Assembly: GCA_028285625.1 (NCBI GenBank)
Contig: JANQOX010000023.1
Coordinates: forward strand, 124,001-188,000
DNA from: Myxococcota bacterium
GTDB taxonomy: Bacteria > Myxococcota_A > UBA9160 > UBA6930
Length of the DNA stretch: 64,000 nucleotides
Reading direction: 5' to 3'
In this document: positions 1 to 10,461 of the stretch, one piece after another
Numbering within the stretch: position 1 is the first letter of the stretch
How the letters are laid out: every line of letters begins with the position of its first letter
Translations under genes and position numbers: made by a program
Notes under the pieces: generated by a model
The model's input: only the letters and a program-made list of their open reading frames with translations
What the model was told of the DNA's origin: nothing
Databases searched by the model: none

Positions 1-1
1 C

Positions 2-1684
<1,683 letters not shown>

Positions 1685-1734
1685 GCCTCCGTGCCGTGCC
1701 GGCCGATCCGGGTTTGCCCCCGGGCCAGGCCGGC

Positions 1735-2280
1735 CTATCCGGAGGTCGGCTTCGAGCGCCCTCGCCGAGCCAGGCGCCAGGCGGCACCGGCCGCCGCGAA
1801 GGCGACGCAGGCGGTGATCACGAGGGTGGCCCAGCCGTGTGCGGCCGAGGCGAGCGCCGGCCACGGTGTGCGGGTTTCGCCGGTGATGGCGTACAGCAGC
1901 CCCACGTTCTCGACGACGTTCGTCAGCACGACCGACCACGCCGCCCAGGCCGCGACCCGCGCTGCCTGGGTCGCCAGGCCCATGGCGAAGACACGACCCG
2001 ACCACACCACGGCGATGGCCAGCGCGTTCATGTAGGCGGGGTTCATCAGGAAGTCGAGTCCCACGGCGAAGGCCGCTCGCGAACGCTCGGCCTCGGACCA
2101 CTGCCCAACGACGGCCTTGGCCTGCACAGCGTCACCGGCTTCGACCAGCTCGAGCAGCGCGTGGCCGGTGCCGCCCGGCAGCAACGGAGGCAGCGAGGCG
2201 AGACACAGCAGCGCCACGCAAACCGATGGGATCTGCACGTGACGCAGGAAGCCCGGCGATACCTTCTCGAGCGGGTGCAT
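1735..2280 (-). CDS. Four-helix membrane protein, unknown function
   Basis: The protein has 181 residues with about four hydrophobic segments, roughly residues 15-40, 70-95, 100-125 and 140-165. A basic tail (RLARRGRSKPTSG) would face the cytoplasm. The ATG at 2280 is chosen because the first hydrophobic segment follows it closely; upstream in-frame sequence is Arg-rich and not membrane-like. It lies 8 bases downstream of the cupin gene on the same strand, so the two are probably cotranscribed. No family is recognised. Confidence 0.7.
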   Translation of the reverse strand: MHPLEKVSPGFLRHVQIPSVCVALLCLASLPPLLPGGTGHALLELVEAGDAVQAKAVVGQWSEAERSRAAFAVGLDFLMNPAYMNALAIAVVWSGRVFAMGLATQAARVAAWAAWSVVLTNVVENVGLLYAITGETRTPWPALASAAHGWATLVITACVAFAAAGAAWRLARRGRSKPTSG

Positions 2281-2288
2281 GGCTGCGC

Positions 2289-2669
2289 TCACTCGGTGAC
2301 GGCCGACTCGGGGTCGGCCACGGGGCGTACGTCGTCGTCCAGGGTCCGCACCTGGATCATCAGTGCCGTCATGCCCGTGTCGCTGCCCTTGGCGTGCCAT
2401 TCGCCCCGGCGAAACCGGGCGGCCTCGCCGGCTCGCAGCGGCTTGCGAACCCCGTCGGCACCAGAGGCCCAACCGGAGCCCGACACCACCACGAACAGCT
2501 GGTCGAAACCCGCCTCATGGGGCCCGATCTCGCCCGGCGCATCGAAGTGGATCGCGTAGACGTGCGCCTCACCCTCGCCGTGGCCCAGCGGCGTCGACCA
2601 GGCCCCCCGGCTCTCGAAGCGCTGGATGGCCTCCGCGGCTTCCCGTCCCGTGCTCAGTACGTCCACCAC
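2289..2669 (-). CDS. Small cupin-domain protein
   Basis: This 126-residue single-domain cupin shows the two short metal-binding stretches in reduced form: GEIGPHEAGFDQLFVVVSG (His and Glu-like positions of motif 1) and FRRGEWHAKGSD (motif 2 His). Stand-alone cupins of this size often bind a metal or a small ligand, and the substrate cannot be told. There is no ATG near the domain edge. GTG at 2669, or the adjacent GTG at 2666, gives the expected short N-terminus (VVDVLSTG). It is followed after 8 bases by the membrane-protein gene. Confidence 0.72.
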   Translation of the reverse strand: MVDVLSTGREAAEAIQRFESRGAWSTPLGHGEGEAHVYAIHFDAPGEIGPHEAGFDQLFVVVSGSGWASGADGVRKPLRAGEAARFRRGEWHAKGSDTGMTALMIQVRTLDDDVRPVADPESAVTE

Positions 2670-2743
2670 CCGGCCCCCCGCCCCGTGCGCAAACGAGAGT
2701 CTACGTCGCCCCCGCGTCCGCGCCGTAGGCCGCCGCCGTCGGG

Positions 2744-2749
2744 TAGCAT
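2744..2749 (+). promoter_or_regulatory. -10-like hexamer TAGCAT
   Basis: TAGCAT lies 20 bases ahead of the proposed start of the phosphotransferase gene and matches the TAGNNT hexamer seen before many genes in this window. No clear -35 box is visible. Confidence 0.4.
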
Positions 2750-2769
2750 GCCCGGACCAGGAGGCCGGC

Positions 2770-3867
2770 CTGCTCGAGCTCCCGACGTCACCCGATGAAG
2801 TGGATGCTGCGTGGCTTGGCAGGGCCTCGCCCGAGCTGGACCGATCCATCGTGTCGTGCCGTGCGCGGCCTCTCGGCGCCGACGAAAGCCCCGGCTGGTT
2901 CGGCCGGTTGGCGCGCCTGCACCTCGACCACGCGCCCGACGAGAGCGGGCCTTCCACGCTGATCCTCAAACTCTCGTCGGCGGATCGTGACATGCGCGAA
3001 CGGCCGGAGACGATCGCCGCGTATCGACGAGAGATCGCCTTCTACGAGCGCCTCGCTTCGCGGGTGCCCGTGCGGACGCCACACTGCTACTACGCGGCCC
3101 TGGACGAGGCGAGCGGGCACCACGTCCTGCTGCTCGAAGACCTCGCCCCCGCCCGCTGCGGCTCGGCGCACGCGCCCTGCCCGCCCGAGCGCGCCGAGCG
3201 CGCGGTCCGCGAGATCGCCCGGGTGCACGCCGCCTGGTGGGACGCCCCCGAAGGCCGGGCGCAGAACGAAGCCCTACCGGATGCCGACGCCCTTCGCGTC
3301 GCCCACGACGCCTGGTGGCCCACCTTCGTCGATCGTGCGGGCGATCGGGTCCCGGTCCCGCTCCTCGAGCTCGGCGAAGCCCTCGGGGCCCTACGCGGGC
3401 AGCTCTGGCGCCACCTGAATGCCCGCTCGTGCCGGACGCTCGTCCACGGCGACTACAAGCTCGAGAACCTCTTCTTCCAGGCGGAAGACGGCGGGGGCGT
3501 GCCGTTCGCCGTGATCGACTGGCAGCTCATGCGTTGGGGACGTGGCGTGTGGGACGTGGCCTACCTCGCCGGCCAGTCCCTCGACGTCGAGACCCGCCGT
3601 CGCACCGAGGCCGCGCTCCTTGACACCTACCATGCCGCGCTCCGGTCCGGCGGCGTGACGGACTACGCCCTGGACCAGTGCTGGCTCGACTACCGCCTCT
3701 CGCTGCTGGCGCGCTTCGGCGCACTCATCTCCACGATCGCCGCCATGCCGTTTCGCCACGAGACCATTCGGCTGCACGTCGAGGTGTTCTTGCAGCGCAA
3801 CCTCGAGGCGCTTCGAGATCACGATGCCGTCTCCCTGGCCGAGGGAGCCTGGCGTGCCCGGGCCTGA
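2770..3867 (+). CDS. Phosphotransferase of the aminoglycoside-kinase-like (EcKL/DUF1679) type
   Basis: The protein has about 365 residues and a kinase-like fold. The Brenner motif LVHGDYKLENLFF carries the catalytic Asp, and FAVIDWQLMRWGRGVWD carries the metal-binding DW-type Asp. Such enzymes phosphorylate small molecules; the substrate is not predictable. The frame has no usable ATG. CTG at 2770 is preferred because AGGAGG at 2759-2764 sits 5 bases ahead and because relatives begin near ELPTSPDEV. The alternative GTG at 2800 would cut into this conserved beginning. The ATG at 2748 is out of frame. Its start region overlaps nothing, and it diverges from the cupin gene. Confidence 0.75.
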   Translation: MLELPTSPDEVDAAWLGRASPELDRSIVSCRARPLGADESPGWFGRLARLHLDHAPDESGPSTLILKLSSADRDMRERPETIAAYRREIAFYERLASRVPVRTPHCYYAALDEASGHHVLLLEDLAPARCGSAHAPCPPERAERAVREIARVHAAWWDAPEGRAQNEALPDADALRVAHDAWWPTFVDRAGDRVPVPLLELGEALGALRGQLWRHLNARSCRTLVHGDYKLENLFFQAEDGGGVPFAVIDWQLMRWGRGVWDVAYLAGQSLDVETRRRTEAALLDTYHAALRSGGVTDYALDQCWLDYRLSLLARFGALISTIAAMPFRHETIRLHVEVFLQRNLEALRDHDAVSLAEGAWRARA

Positions 3868-3879
3868 CGCACTCCCCGG

Positions 3880-5211
3880 CTAGTCGTCCAGGAGCCTCGC
3901 CGACAGCGCGCTGCGCAGGTTCCGCTCGGGGTCCCACTTGCTTCGGATCCGCGACCACTCGGCCAGGCGAGGCTCCATGGCGCGAAAGTGCTCCGGCCGG
4001 GTGAGTGCATCCTTGGCCAGGTAGATCCGTCCGCCCTCGGCGGCGACGAGATCATTCATGCGATCGACGAGCCGCTGGGTGTCCTCGCCCCGGTAGGGCA
4101 TGTCGATCGCGACGGTCAGGCCCGGCCGCGGGAACGAGATCGTGCCGCGCCCCTCGGCACCGAAGTCCTTGATCACCACGAGCATCGGGGGGTGGCCCGC
4201 CGCGACCGGCATCGCGAGCAGTTCGTGGATGCGCGTGTCGGGCGTTTCCGGCGGAAGCACGAACTGGTACTGGATCAGTCCTCGCCGACCGTAACCCCGA
4301 TCCCAGCGCCGCAGCGAGTCGAGGGGATAGAAGAAGCGGTCGGGCGAGACGATCCCCTCTCGCGGCCCGTGCAGGCGGTAGTAGAACTCGTAGAACGCGC
4401 GACCGGTCAGGCGGTTCAGCGCGAACTCCGGCAGGTTGAACGGCACCGGAACCTCGATGCGCTTGCCCGGCGGCGGATTCGGCGCCTCGCCGGGCTCGGC
4501 CCAGCGGCCCTTCAGCACCACGCCGCGTCCGAAGCGCGGCTCTCGCACGAACAGGTCCGCCCATCCGACGGTGAAGTGCCAATCGCGGCTGGCTTCGCGG
4601 AGCCGGTCGAGCACGCTTCCCAGGTCGGGCAAGCGTTCGATCTCCTGCCAGATCCAGGGCGTGGGCACGCGTTCGAGCTGCAGGTCGACCTCGAGCACGT
4701 GGCCAAGCAGGCCCATCCCGCCCAGGGTCGCCGAGAAGAGTTCGGGCTCCCGGTCGGGACCACAGTCCACCACCCGCCCGTCTCCGGTTCGGATGCGCAG
4801 CCCGCGGACGTGGCCCCCGAGCGAACCATCCCGGTGGTGGTTCTTGCCGTGGACGTCGGCCGCGACCATGCCGCCGAGCGTGACGAAGCGCGTGCCCGGC
4901 GTGACGGGCGTGAAGAAGCCCCTTGGCAGGAACGTCTTGCCCAGCTCCTCGAGCCCGAGCCCAGCCTCGGCCCGAAGCCGACCCGACTCGGCGTCGAAGT
5001 CGAGAACGCGGCCGGCGGCCGTGGCGTCGACCACGCGCGCGCCGTCCTCGTCGGGGAGCGATGCGTCCCCGTAGGAGCGGCCCAGACCCCGCGTGAGCCG
5101 TGCACCCTCGGTCGCGGCCACGAGGTCGGCGGACCGGACGAGCCGGGCCCGGCAGGTCCGGGTGCGGCCCCATCCCGAGAGCGTCGTGAGCTTGGTGGGG
5201 TCGTCACCCAT
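3880..5211 (-). CDS. FAD-binding oxidoreductase resembling DprE1
   Basis: This 443-residue flavoprotein belongs to the vanillyl-alcohol-oxidase fold. An N-terminal FAD domain has RGLGRSYGDASL near residue 45 and GGMVAADVHGKNHHRDGS near residues 115-132. The C-terminal D-arabinono-lactone-oxidase-like domain includes FFYPLDSLRRWDRGYG. These stretches are those of DprE1, which oxidises decaprenylphosphoryl-ribose in mycobacteria, and of a wider DprE1-like group in other bacteria. No DprE2 partner reductase is adjacent, so the substrate is uncertain. The start at 5211 lies 11 bases after the DUF72 stop, with its own TAGACT box, so it may be read both within the ligD operon and alone. Confidence 0.82.
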   Translation of the reverse strand: MGDDPTKLTTLSGWGRTRTCRARLVRSADLVAATEGARLTRGLGRSYGDASLPDEDGARVVDATAAGRVLDFDAESGRLRAEAGLGLEELGKTFLPRGFFTPVTPGTRFVTLGGMVAADVHGKNHHRDGSLGGHVRGLRIRTGDGRVVDCGPDREPELFSATLGGMGLLGHVLEVDLQLERVPTPWIWQEIERLPDLGSVLDRLREASRDWHFTVGWADLFVREPRFGRGVVLKGRWAEPGEAPNPPPGKRIEVPVPFNLPEFALNRLTGRAFYEFYYRLHGPREGIVSPDRFFYPLDSLRRWDRGYGRRGLIQYQFVLPPETPDTRIHELLAMPVAAGHPPMLVVIKDFGAEGRGTISFPRPGLTVAIDMPYRGEDTQRLVDRMNDLVAAEGGRIYLAKDALTRPEHFRAMEPRLAEWSRIRSKWDPERNLRSALSARLLDD

Positions 5212-5219
5212 GGCGCAGG

Positions 5220-5225
5220 AGTCTA
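5220..5225 (-). promoter_or_regulatory. -10-like TAGACT overlapping the upstream stop codon
   Basis: Read on the minus strand, TAGACT starts with the TAG stop codon of the DUF72 gene and ends 8 bases before the ATG of the flavoprotein gene. Because a TAG stop makes half of the motif by itself, chance is a real alternative here. Confidence 0.35.
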
Positions 5226-6002
5226 CCCGGCGTCGCCACCCGCGGCGGCGGCGGCGGCCGGGCGGCTCGCCTTGCGGGGCGCGGCGCTCGCTCGCGCCTG
5301 GTCCACGAGGCCTAGAAACTGGCGCGCCATGCGCGGCCCGGCACCGGCCTCCTCGTGCTTGAAGAAGACCAGCCCATCCTCGGCACCGCTCGCCACCAGC
5401 TGCGTGGCGACTCGCGCGAGCGCACCGTCTTCGTAGCCGGAGCGGCGCAATCGCAGGTAGGCCCGCGGGCCCGCGATCCCTGCCACGTCGAGCGGCGCTT
5501 CGTCGGTGTCGGCCAGCACTCGGCCGCAGGCGTGCGCTCCCAGCAGCGCGTCGACCGCCTCGTCCGACCAGGACGCGTGACGAAACTCGAACACGGCGGG
5601 CGTGCCCGCGGGCAGCAGCGCGAGAAAGGCCTCGAGCCGATCCACGTCGAGGGCGAGCTTCGGCGGAAGCTGGAACAGCAACGCACCCAGACGCGGGCCC
5701 AGTACCGAGACCACGTCGAGCAGGTAGCCGGTCTCGTCTTCGGTCTCCTTGAGCCGCTTGAAGTGGGTGATGCGTCGCGACGCCTTGATGGCGAACCGGA
5801 ACGACTCGGGGACCTGCGAGGCCCACGCTTCGAGCACCGTCTTCTTCGGCATGCGGTAGAAGGTGTTGTTGATCTCGACGGCCGGAAGCTGCTCGGCGTA
5901 GTAGGCCAGGCGCTTCTTGGCGGAGAGCCCCTCGGGATAGAAGCAGCCCTTCCAGGCGTCGTACGAGAAGCCGCTCGTGCCCGCCGCGATGGTCTGTTTC
6001 AT
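5223..6002 (-). CDS. DUF72 (YecE-like) protein
   Basis: The 259-residue protein has a TIM-barrel-like DUF72 domain. It begins TSGFSYDAWKGCFYP near the N-terminus and continues with VEINNTFYRMPKKTVLEAW, FAIKASRRITH and FQLPPKL, all typical of the family. The C-terminus is an Ala-rich tail (about residues 240-259). The biochemical role of DUF72 proteins is not settled. The ATG at 6002 overlaps the ligD stop by four bases (ATGA), which indicates translational coupling and suggests a role near DNA repair or a simple operon passenger. Confidence 0.88.
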   Translation of the reverse strand: MKQTIAAGTSGFSYDAWKGCFYPEGLSAKKRLAYYAEQLPAVEINNTFYRMPKKTVLEAWASQVPESFRFAIKASRRITHFKRLKETEDETGYLLDVVSVLGPRLGALLFQLPPKLALDVDRLEAFLALLPAGTPAVFEFRHASWSDEAVDALLGAHACGRVLADTDEAPLDVAGIAGPRAYLRLRRSGYEDGALARVATQLVASGAEDGLVFFKHEEAGAGPRMARQFLGLVDQARASAAPRKASRPAAAAAAGGDAG

Positions 6003-8539
6003 GAGCCGTCCTCCGATGCGGCGCCGAGCCGGTCCGAGAGCGCTTCCAACAGCCCGGACACGTCCACAGCCTGCTCCAGAACGGCGCGCAGGGGGTCCTC
6101 CCGTTTCTCGGTGAGGCGCGGCGCCGTCTTGATCGTGAAGCGCGAAGGGGAAAGCTTGGACGTGACCTGCGACCAGGTCAAGGGCATCGAAACCGGGGCG
6201 CCCGCCCGTGGCCGCGCCGAAAACGGCGCCGCGATCAGCTTGCCCCGCCCGTTCTGCAGGTAGTCGACGTAGACCTTGTCTCCGCGCGCGGCCACCGGTC
6301 GGGTGATGGTGGCGATCTCGGGCAGCTCCTCACAGACCAGCCGGGCCAGCACCTCCGCGAGCGTGCGCACGGCATCGTGGTCGAGCGCGGCACCCATCGG
6401 GAGAAGCACGTGGAGTCCGTCCTGCCCGGACGTCTTCACGTAGTGGGGTGCGCCCTGGTCGTCGAGCAGGCGGTGGATGTGGCGGGCCACGCGCACCACG
6501 TCCGAGAACGGGGCCGACTTCGGGTCGAGGTCGAGAATCAGCCAGTCGGGCCGGTCGAGGTCGGTGACCCGTGCGCTCCACACGTGCAGCGGAATCGCCC
6601 CCGAGTTGATGACGTAGAGGAGCGTCCGCAGGTCGTTGCAGAGGAAGAAGTCGGTTCCGTCGATCTCCTGGCGCGTCGCCCAGTCGGGCGTGAAACTCGG
6701 CGCGTTCTGCTGGTAGAAGTGCTTGCCGTCGATCCCGTCGGGGTAGCGCGTGAGCACCAGCGGGCGATCGCGCAGGTACGGGCCGATGTGGGGCCACGCG
6801 CGCTCGTAGTAGTCGAGCAGGTCGCCCTTCGTATAGCCGTCCGTGGGCCAGAAGACCTTCTCGCGGCGCGTGATCTCGAGCTCGGGCTCCACCGGACGGC
6901 GCGGGACCGAGGCCTGCACCGTGGGGATCGCGTCGTCCACGGTCGGCGGCGCAGTCGCCTCGCCGGGATCGGTCTCGGACTGCACGCCGAGAAAGACCGG
7001 GTGCCGAAGGTGTCCGGCGCTCGTCGTCTCGGTGAAGCGAACCTCGCACACGATGTCGGGCTCGACGAAGAACGTCCGCTCGTGCGGGGCCAGGTCGGGA
7101 GAGCCCTCGAACGCGGGTAGGCTGCGACGGCGCGCTTCGAGAAGCGGCAACAGTTCCGCCACGTCGCGCTCGGCGAGCCCGGAGCCCACGTTGCCGGCGT
7201 ACACGAAGCCGCCGTCGGCCGGGCGGCGCCACGCGACCATCAGCGACCCCAACGCGTGGCGCGACCCCTTGCCCCCGACGCAGCCGACGATCGCGAGACG
7301 GGCGGTGCGGGGCACCTTGATCTTCTTCCACCGGTCGGATCGACGCCCGGTGTCGTACGCAGCGTCGCCGCGCTTGGCCACGATGCCCTCGAGCCCGAGC
7401 TCGGACACCGCGTCGTACAGCGCGACGCCGTCTCGCTCCACGTGCTCCGCGTAGCGCGCGACGCCCACCTCGGGGACGAAGCGCGACAGCAGGCGCTTGC
7501 GGGCGAGAAGCGGCAGACCGCGAACGTCGCGGCCACCCACCTCGAGCAGGTCGAACGCGAACAAGACACCGGGAAACGCAGCCGCGGCCGCGGCCATGGC
7601 GTCGGGATCGGTCTGGGTGAAGCGGCGTTGGATGCGCTCGAAGCTGGGCCGTCCCGAGTCGTCGAGCACCACGACCTCTCCATCGAGCACGAACTGCGAG
7701 ACCGGAAGCGCTGCCAGGGCACGCACGATCTCGGGATACACCCCCGTGCGGTCCACGCCGGTTCGCACCCGGAGCCGCACGTCGTCTCCACGCCGGGCGG
7801 CCAGCACGCGCACGCCGTCGTACTTCACCTCGTAGATCCACCCCTCCCGATCGAAGGGTCCCTCTTCGCGCTTGGCCAGCATCGGTCGGAGCGCGGCGGC
7901 ATCCAACGGGGCTCGTGGCGCCCCGGCACGGCGAGCCGCATCGCGCACCGCGCGCTCGCGGGTACGCCCGGCTGCGAGTTCTTCGACGTCGAGGCCGGAC
8001 CACACCGAACGCGGTTGGCGCTCCACCAGTTCACCGGCTTCGTCCGGCTTCTCGCCCTTGTAGAGCAGCAGCCAGTCGCGGCCCTCACCGCGGGCCGTGC
8101 GCACCAGGGCGAAGCGGCCGCGCAGCTTGTGGCCCAGCAGCAGCAGGTCGAGCTTGCCCTGGGCGAGCCCCTCCTCCGGCAGCACCCCGTCCACGCAGCG
8201 GTAGACCCCACGGTCCCACAGGATCATCGCGCCGGCGCCGTAGTTGCCGGCCGGGATCACGCCCTCGAAGTCGGCGTACTCGCGCGGGTGGTCCTCGGTC
8301 TGGACCGCCAGGCGCTTCTCTTCGGGGTCGAGGGTCGGTCCCCGCGGTACGGCCCAGCTCACCAGCACCTCGCCGATCTCGAGGCGGAGGTCCCAGTGCA
8401 TGCGGGTTGCCGCGTGCTGCTGCACGCAGAAGGCGCGGGGTGCATCGGGGGGAAGCACACGCGCCGAGCGCTCGTCTCCGAACGGCTCGGGCGTCGTCCC
8501 GGGGTCGCGCTTCTGCCGGTAAAGCCGGAGATCTCGCAT
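5999..8539 (-). CDS. ligD: Multifunctional DNA ligase D (phosphoesterase - ligase - polymerase)
   Basis: LigD performs end trimming, fill-in and sealing in bacterial non-homologous end joining with Ku. The 846 residues carry an N-terminal 3-prime phosphoesterase domain (about 10-180, QQHAATRMHWDLRLE and EDHPREYADFEG). An ATP-dependent ligase domain follows (about 210-520, EVKYDGVRV with the adenylated lysine near residue 238), then a primase-polymerase domain (about 545-846, LILDLDPKSAPF and KTSGQDGLHVLLP). This domain order is that of Pseudomonas LigD rather than the mycobacterial one. It diverges from ku with about 80 bases between, and it leads an operon with the DUF72 gene. Confidence 0.97.
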   Translation of the reverse strand: MRDLRLYRQKRDPGTTPEPFGDERSARVLPPDAPRAFCVQQHAATRMHWDLRLEIGEVLVSWAVPRGPTLDPEEKRLAVQTEDHPREYADFEGVIPAGNYGAGAMILWDRGVYRCVDGVLPEEGLAQGKLDLLLLGHKLRGRFALVRTARGEGRDWLLLYKGEKPDEAGELVERQPRSVWSGLDVEELAAGRTRERAVRDAARRAGAPRAPLDAAALRPMLAKREEGPFDREGWIYEVKYDGVRVLAARRGDDVRLRVRTGVDRTGVYPEIVRALAALPVSQFVLDGEVVVLDDSGRPSFERIQRRFTQTDPDAMAAAAAAFPGVLFAFDLLEVGGRDVRGLPLLARKRLLSRFVPEVGVARYAEHVERDGVALYDAVSELGLEGIVAKRGDAAYDTGRRSDRWKKIKVPRTARLAIVGCVGGKGSRHALGSLMVAWRRPADGGFVYAGNVGSGLAERDVAELLPLLEARRRSLPAFEGSPDLAPHERTFFVEPDIVCEVRFTETTSAGHLRHPVFLGVQSETDPGEATAPPTVDDAIPTVQASVPRRPVEPELEITRREKVFWPTDGYTKGDLLDYYERAWPHIGPYLRDRPLVLTRYPDGIDGKHFYQQNAPSFTPDWATRQEIDGTDFFLCNDLRTLLYVINSGAIPLHVWSARVTDLDRPDWLILDLDPKSAPFSDVVRVARHIHRLLDDQGAPHYVKTSGQDGLHVLLPMGAALDHDAVRTLAEVLARLVCEELPEIATITRPVAARGDKVYVDYLQNGRGKLIAAPFSARPRAGAPVSMPLTWSQVTSKLSPSRFTIKTAPRLTEKREDPLRAVLEQAVDVSGLLEALSDRLGAASEDGS

Positions 8540-8548
8540 GACGAATCG

Positions 8549-8559
8549 GGCCTATGGTA
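8549..8559 (-). promoter_or_regulatory. Divergent promoter core between ligD and ku
   Basis: The 11 bases read TACCATAGGCC on the minus strand, giving TACCAT 14 bases or TAGGCC 9 bases before the ligD ATG. On the plus strand they contain TATGGT (8553-8558) about 63 bases before ku. The -10-like elements of the two end-joining genes therefore appear to overlap, which would allow shared control. No -35 box was identified. Confidence 0.35.
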
Positions 8560-8621
8560 CGTTGCGAGGCCCCGCGCCCCAACGCGCCGCTCCATCACCC
8601 CGCCCCCCAGGCAGGTCCGCC

Positions 8622-9464
8622 ATGGCCGCTCGAGCGACTTCTTCCGGGACCCTTTCCTTCGGCCTGGTCTCGATCCCGGTCAAGGTCTACTCCGCAGCGC
8701 GCTCCAAAGCGGTGCGGTTCAACATGCTGGACCCGTCCGACCATTCCCGCGTGAAGCAGCAGTACGTGAACGCCGCCAGCGGCGAGGTGGTCGAGCGCTC
8801 GGACATGGTGAAGGGCTTCGAGTACTCCCGCGGCCAGTACGTCGTGATGGACGAAGCCGAGCTCAAGGCCCTCGAGTCGAAGAGCGACCGCGCCATCGAG
8901 ATCGAGGAGTTCGTGCCCATCGACAAGGTGGACCCGATCTACTTCGAGAAGTCGCAGCTGCTCGGCCCCGACAAGGGCGGCGCGAAGGCTTACCGGCTGC
9001 TCAACGAATCGATGCAGCGCATGGGCCAGGTGGCCATCGGCCGTTGGAATACGCGTGGCCGCCAGCAGCTGGTGATCGTGCGACCGCGCGGACGCGGACT
9101 GGTGCTACACGGCTTGCACTATGCGGACGAGGTCCAGAGCTTCGACGACATCGAGTTCGGCGACGAGGTCGAGCTCGCGACGAAGGAGATCGAGCTGGCG
9201 AACCAGCTCATCGAGCAGCTGTCGTCCGAGAAGTTCGATCCCGAGAAGTACGAAGACGGCTATCGCCAGGCAGTGCTCGAGGCCGTCGACCGCAAGGTGG
9301 CGGGCGAGGAGGTCGTGGTCGCGCCCAAGACCGAGGCGCGCGAGCAGATCGTCGACCTGATGGCAGCGCTCAAGAAGAGCCTCGACGGCCCCAAGGGCGC
9401 CGCGCCCGTGAAGGTCAAGAAGACGGCCCGCAAGAAGGCCGCGCCGCGCCGCAAGAAGGCCTAG
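8622..9464 (+). CDS. ku: Ku homodimer DNA end-binding protein
   Basis: The 280-residue bacterial Ku forms a ring on double-strand ends and recruits LigD. The N-terminus GTLSFGLVSIPVKVYSA is diagnostic, as are RVKQQYVN and ANQLIEQLSSEKFDPEKYED, the latter in the conserved region before the C-terminus. The last 30 residues are a Lys/Ala/Arg-rich tail (KVKKTARKKAAPRRKK) of the kind that threads DNA or contacts the ligase. The ATG at 8622 gives the usual family start. It diverges from ligD and converges on the TAXI gene with only three bases between stop codons. Confidence 0.97.
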   Translation: MAARATSSGTLSFGLVSIPVKVYSAARSKAVRFNMLDPSDHSRVKQQYVNAASGEVVERSDMVKGFEYSRGQYVVMDEAELKALESKSDRAIEIEEFVPIDKVDPIYFEKSQLLGPDKGGAKAYRLLNESMQRMGQVAIGRWNTRGRQQLVIVRPRGRGLVLHGLHYADEVQSFDDIEFGDEVELATKEIELANQLIEQLSSEKFDPEKYEDGYRQAVLEAVDRKVAGEEVVVAPKTEAREQIVDLMAALKKSLDGPKGAAPVKVKKTARKKAAPRRKKA

Positions 9465-9467
9465 CCC

Positions 9468-10355
9468 TCACTCTCCGGGCGCGATGTAGCGCTCGTTCTC
9501 GAGCAGCACGCGGGCCAGTTCGCTTCGCACCTCGGGCGTGGTCTTCGCGGTCGACACCACCACCAGCGCCCGCGTGCAGTAGGTCTGCACGGTGACCGAG
9601 CGGATCGTCACGCGAGCGAACTCGTACGCGGGCTGCTCGCCCGCCGGTTTCGCGGCCTCGATGTCCGTGGGCAACATGTCCACGAAGCGAAAGTGCGTCG
9701 GCTGGGACAGAACCGTCTGGACGGCCGGAGAAACCCGGTTGGGCCGCTGTACGAGCAGGACCCCCGCGGCCCGGGCCGACGGATCGCCAGCCTTGATCCG
9801 CGCCATGGTCTCCATGGCGTCCACCGTGACGGCCTCGGCGTTCGCGTAGCCAGGGTCCATGGCCACGAGGTTCGCCCAGCTCACCGCCGGGCCTCCGCCC
9901 TCGCGACCCACCGCGACGGTGGCCCCGCTCACGGTCTTCAGGTCGGCGGCAGACCGGATCGGGCCGTCGGCTCCCGCGATCAGGATGGCGCACTCGCGAC
10001 CCACGTCGGCCAGCACCTCCAGGTCGGCGTCTGCGGTGGGCACGTCGGCGAAGTGCTGGTAGAGCGCATCGGCCTGGGTCAGCGCGACCGCGACGTCGCT
10101 CTCGGGATTGGAGATCTCCGCGAGATTCTGGAGGGACCCGTTGCTCTCGCGCACCTCGACGTCGACCCCCGCCTGCACCAGCCGGGTCCGGATGCGGCCG
10201 GCGACCGCCTGGAAGTTGCCATCGGGGTGCCCCCCGCTGATGACCAGCGGCGAAGTCGCCCCCGGCTCGGCGCCGGCCCCAAGGGCGCCGAGGCCCAGCA
10301 GCAGGCTGGCCAGGGAGAAGAGAAGAAGGGTTCGCAGCGTGCGTCGCGGGTACAT
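9468..10355 (-). CDS. TAXI-family TRAP transporter solute-binding protein
   Basis: The 295-residue exported protein has a signal peptide (residues 1-30, hydrophobic LLLFSLASLLLGLGALGAGA). A periplasmic binding domain of the TAXI type follows: SGGHPDGNFQAVAGRI near residue 40, LAEISNPESDVAVALTQADALY, and PIRSAADLKTVSGATVAVG. TAXI proteins feed TRAP transporters with dicarboxylates or amino acids. No TRAP membrane genes are seen nearby, so it is an orphan or works with a distant transporter. An AGGA sequence precedes the ATG. Confidence 0.82.
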   Translation of the reverse strand: MYPRRTLRTLLLFSLASLLLGLGALGAGAEPGATSPLVISGGHPDGNFQAVAGRIRTRLVQAGVDVEVRESNGSLQNLAEISNPESDVAVALTQADALYQHFADVPTADADLEVLADVGRECAILIAGADGPIRSAADLKTVSGATVAVGREGGGPAVSWANLVAMDPGYANAEAVTVDAMETMARIKAGDPSARAAGVLLVQRPNRVSPAVQTVLSQPTHFRFVDMLPTDIEAAKPAGEQPAYEFARVTIRSVTVQTYCTRALVVVSTAKTTPEVRSELARVLLENERYIAPGE

Positions 10356-10398
10356 CGGAATCCTCGGTAGCTCGGCCCCGCGGAAACGGGGGATGCCG

Positions 10399-10404
10399 AT
10401 GCTA
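10399..10404 (-). promoter_or_regulatory. -10-like TAGCAT for the TAXI gene
   Basis: On the minus strand TAGCAT sits 43 bases before the ATG of the TAXI gene, leaving room for a normal leader with an AGGA ribosome site. Confidence 0.35.
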
Positions 10405-10461
10405 ACGACTTTGTGCCGCCGAGGGCGCGGCCGCTCTGACCGGGGCGGGCCCTCGGAGCGC

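Noticed and set aside
3880-5211. Calling the flavoprotein dprE1
   Set aside because: Motifs match the DprE1-like group but no arabinan pathway partner (DprE2, UbiA-type) is seen.
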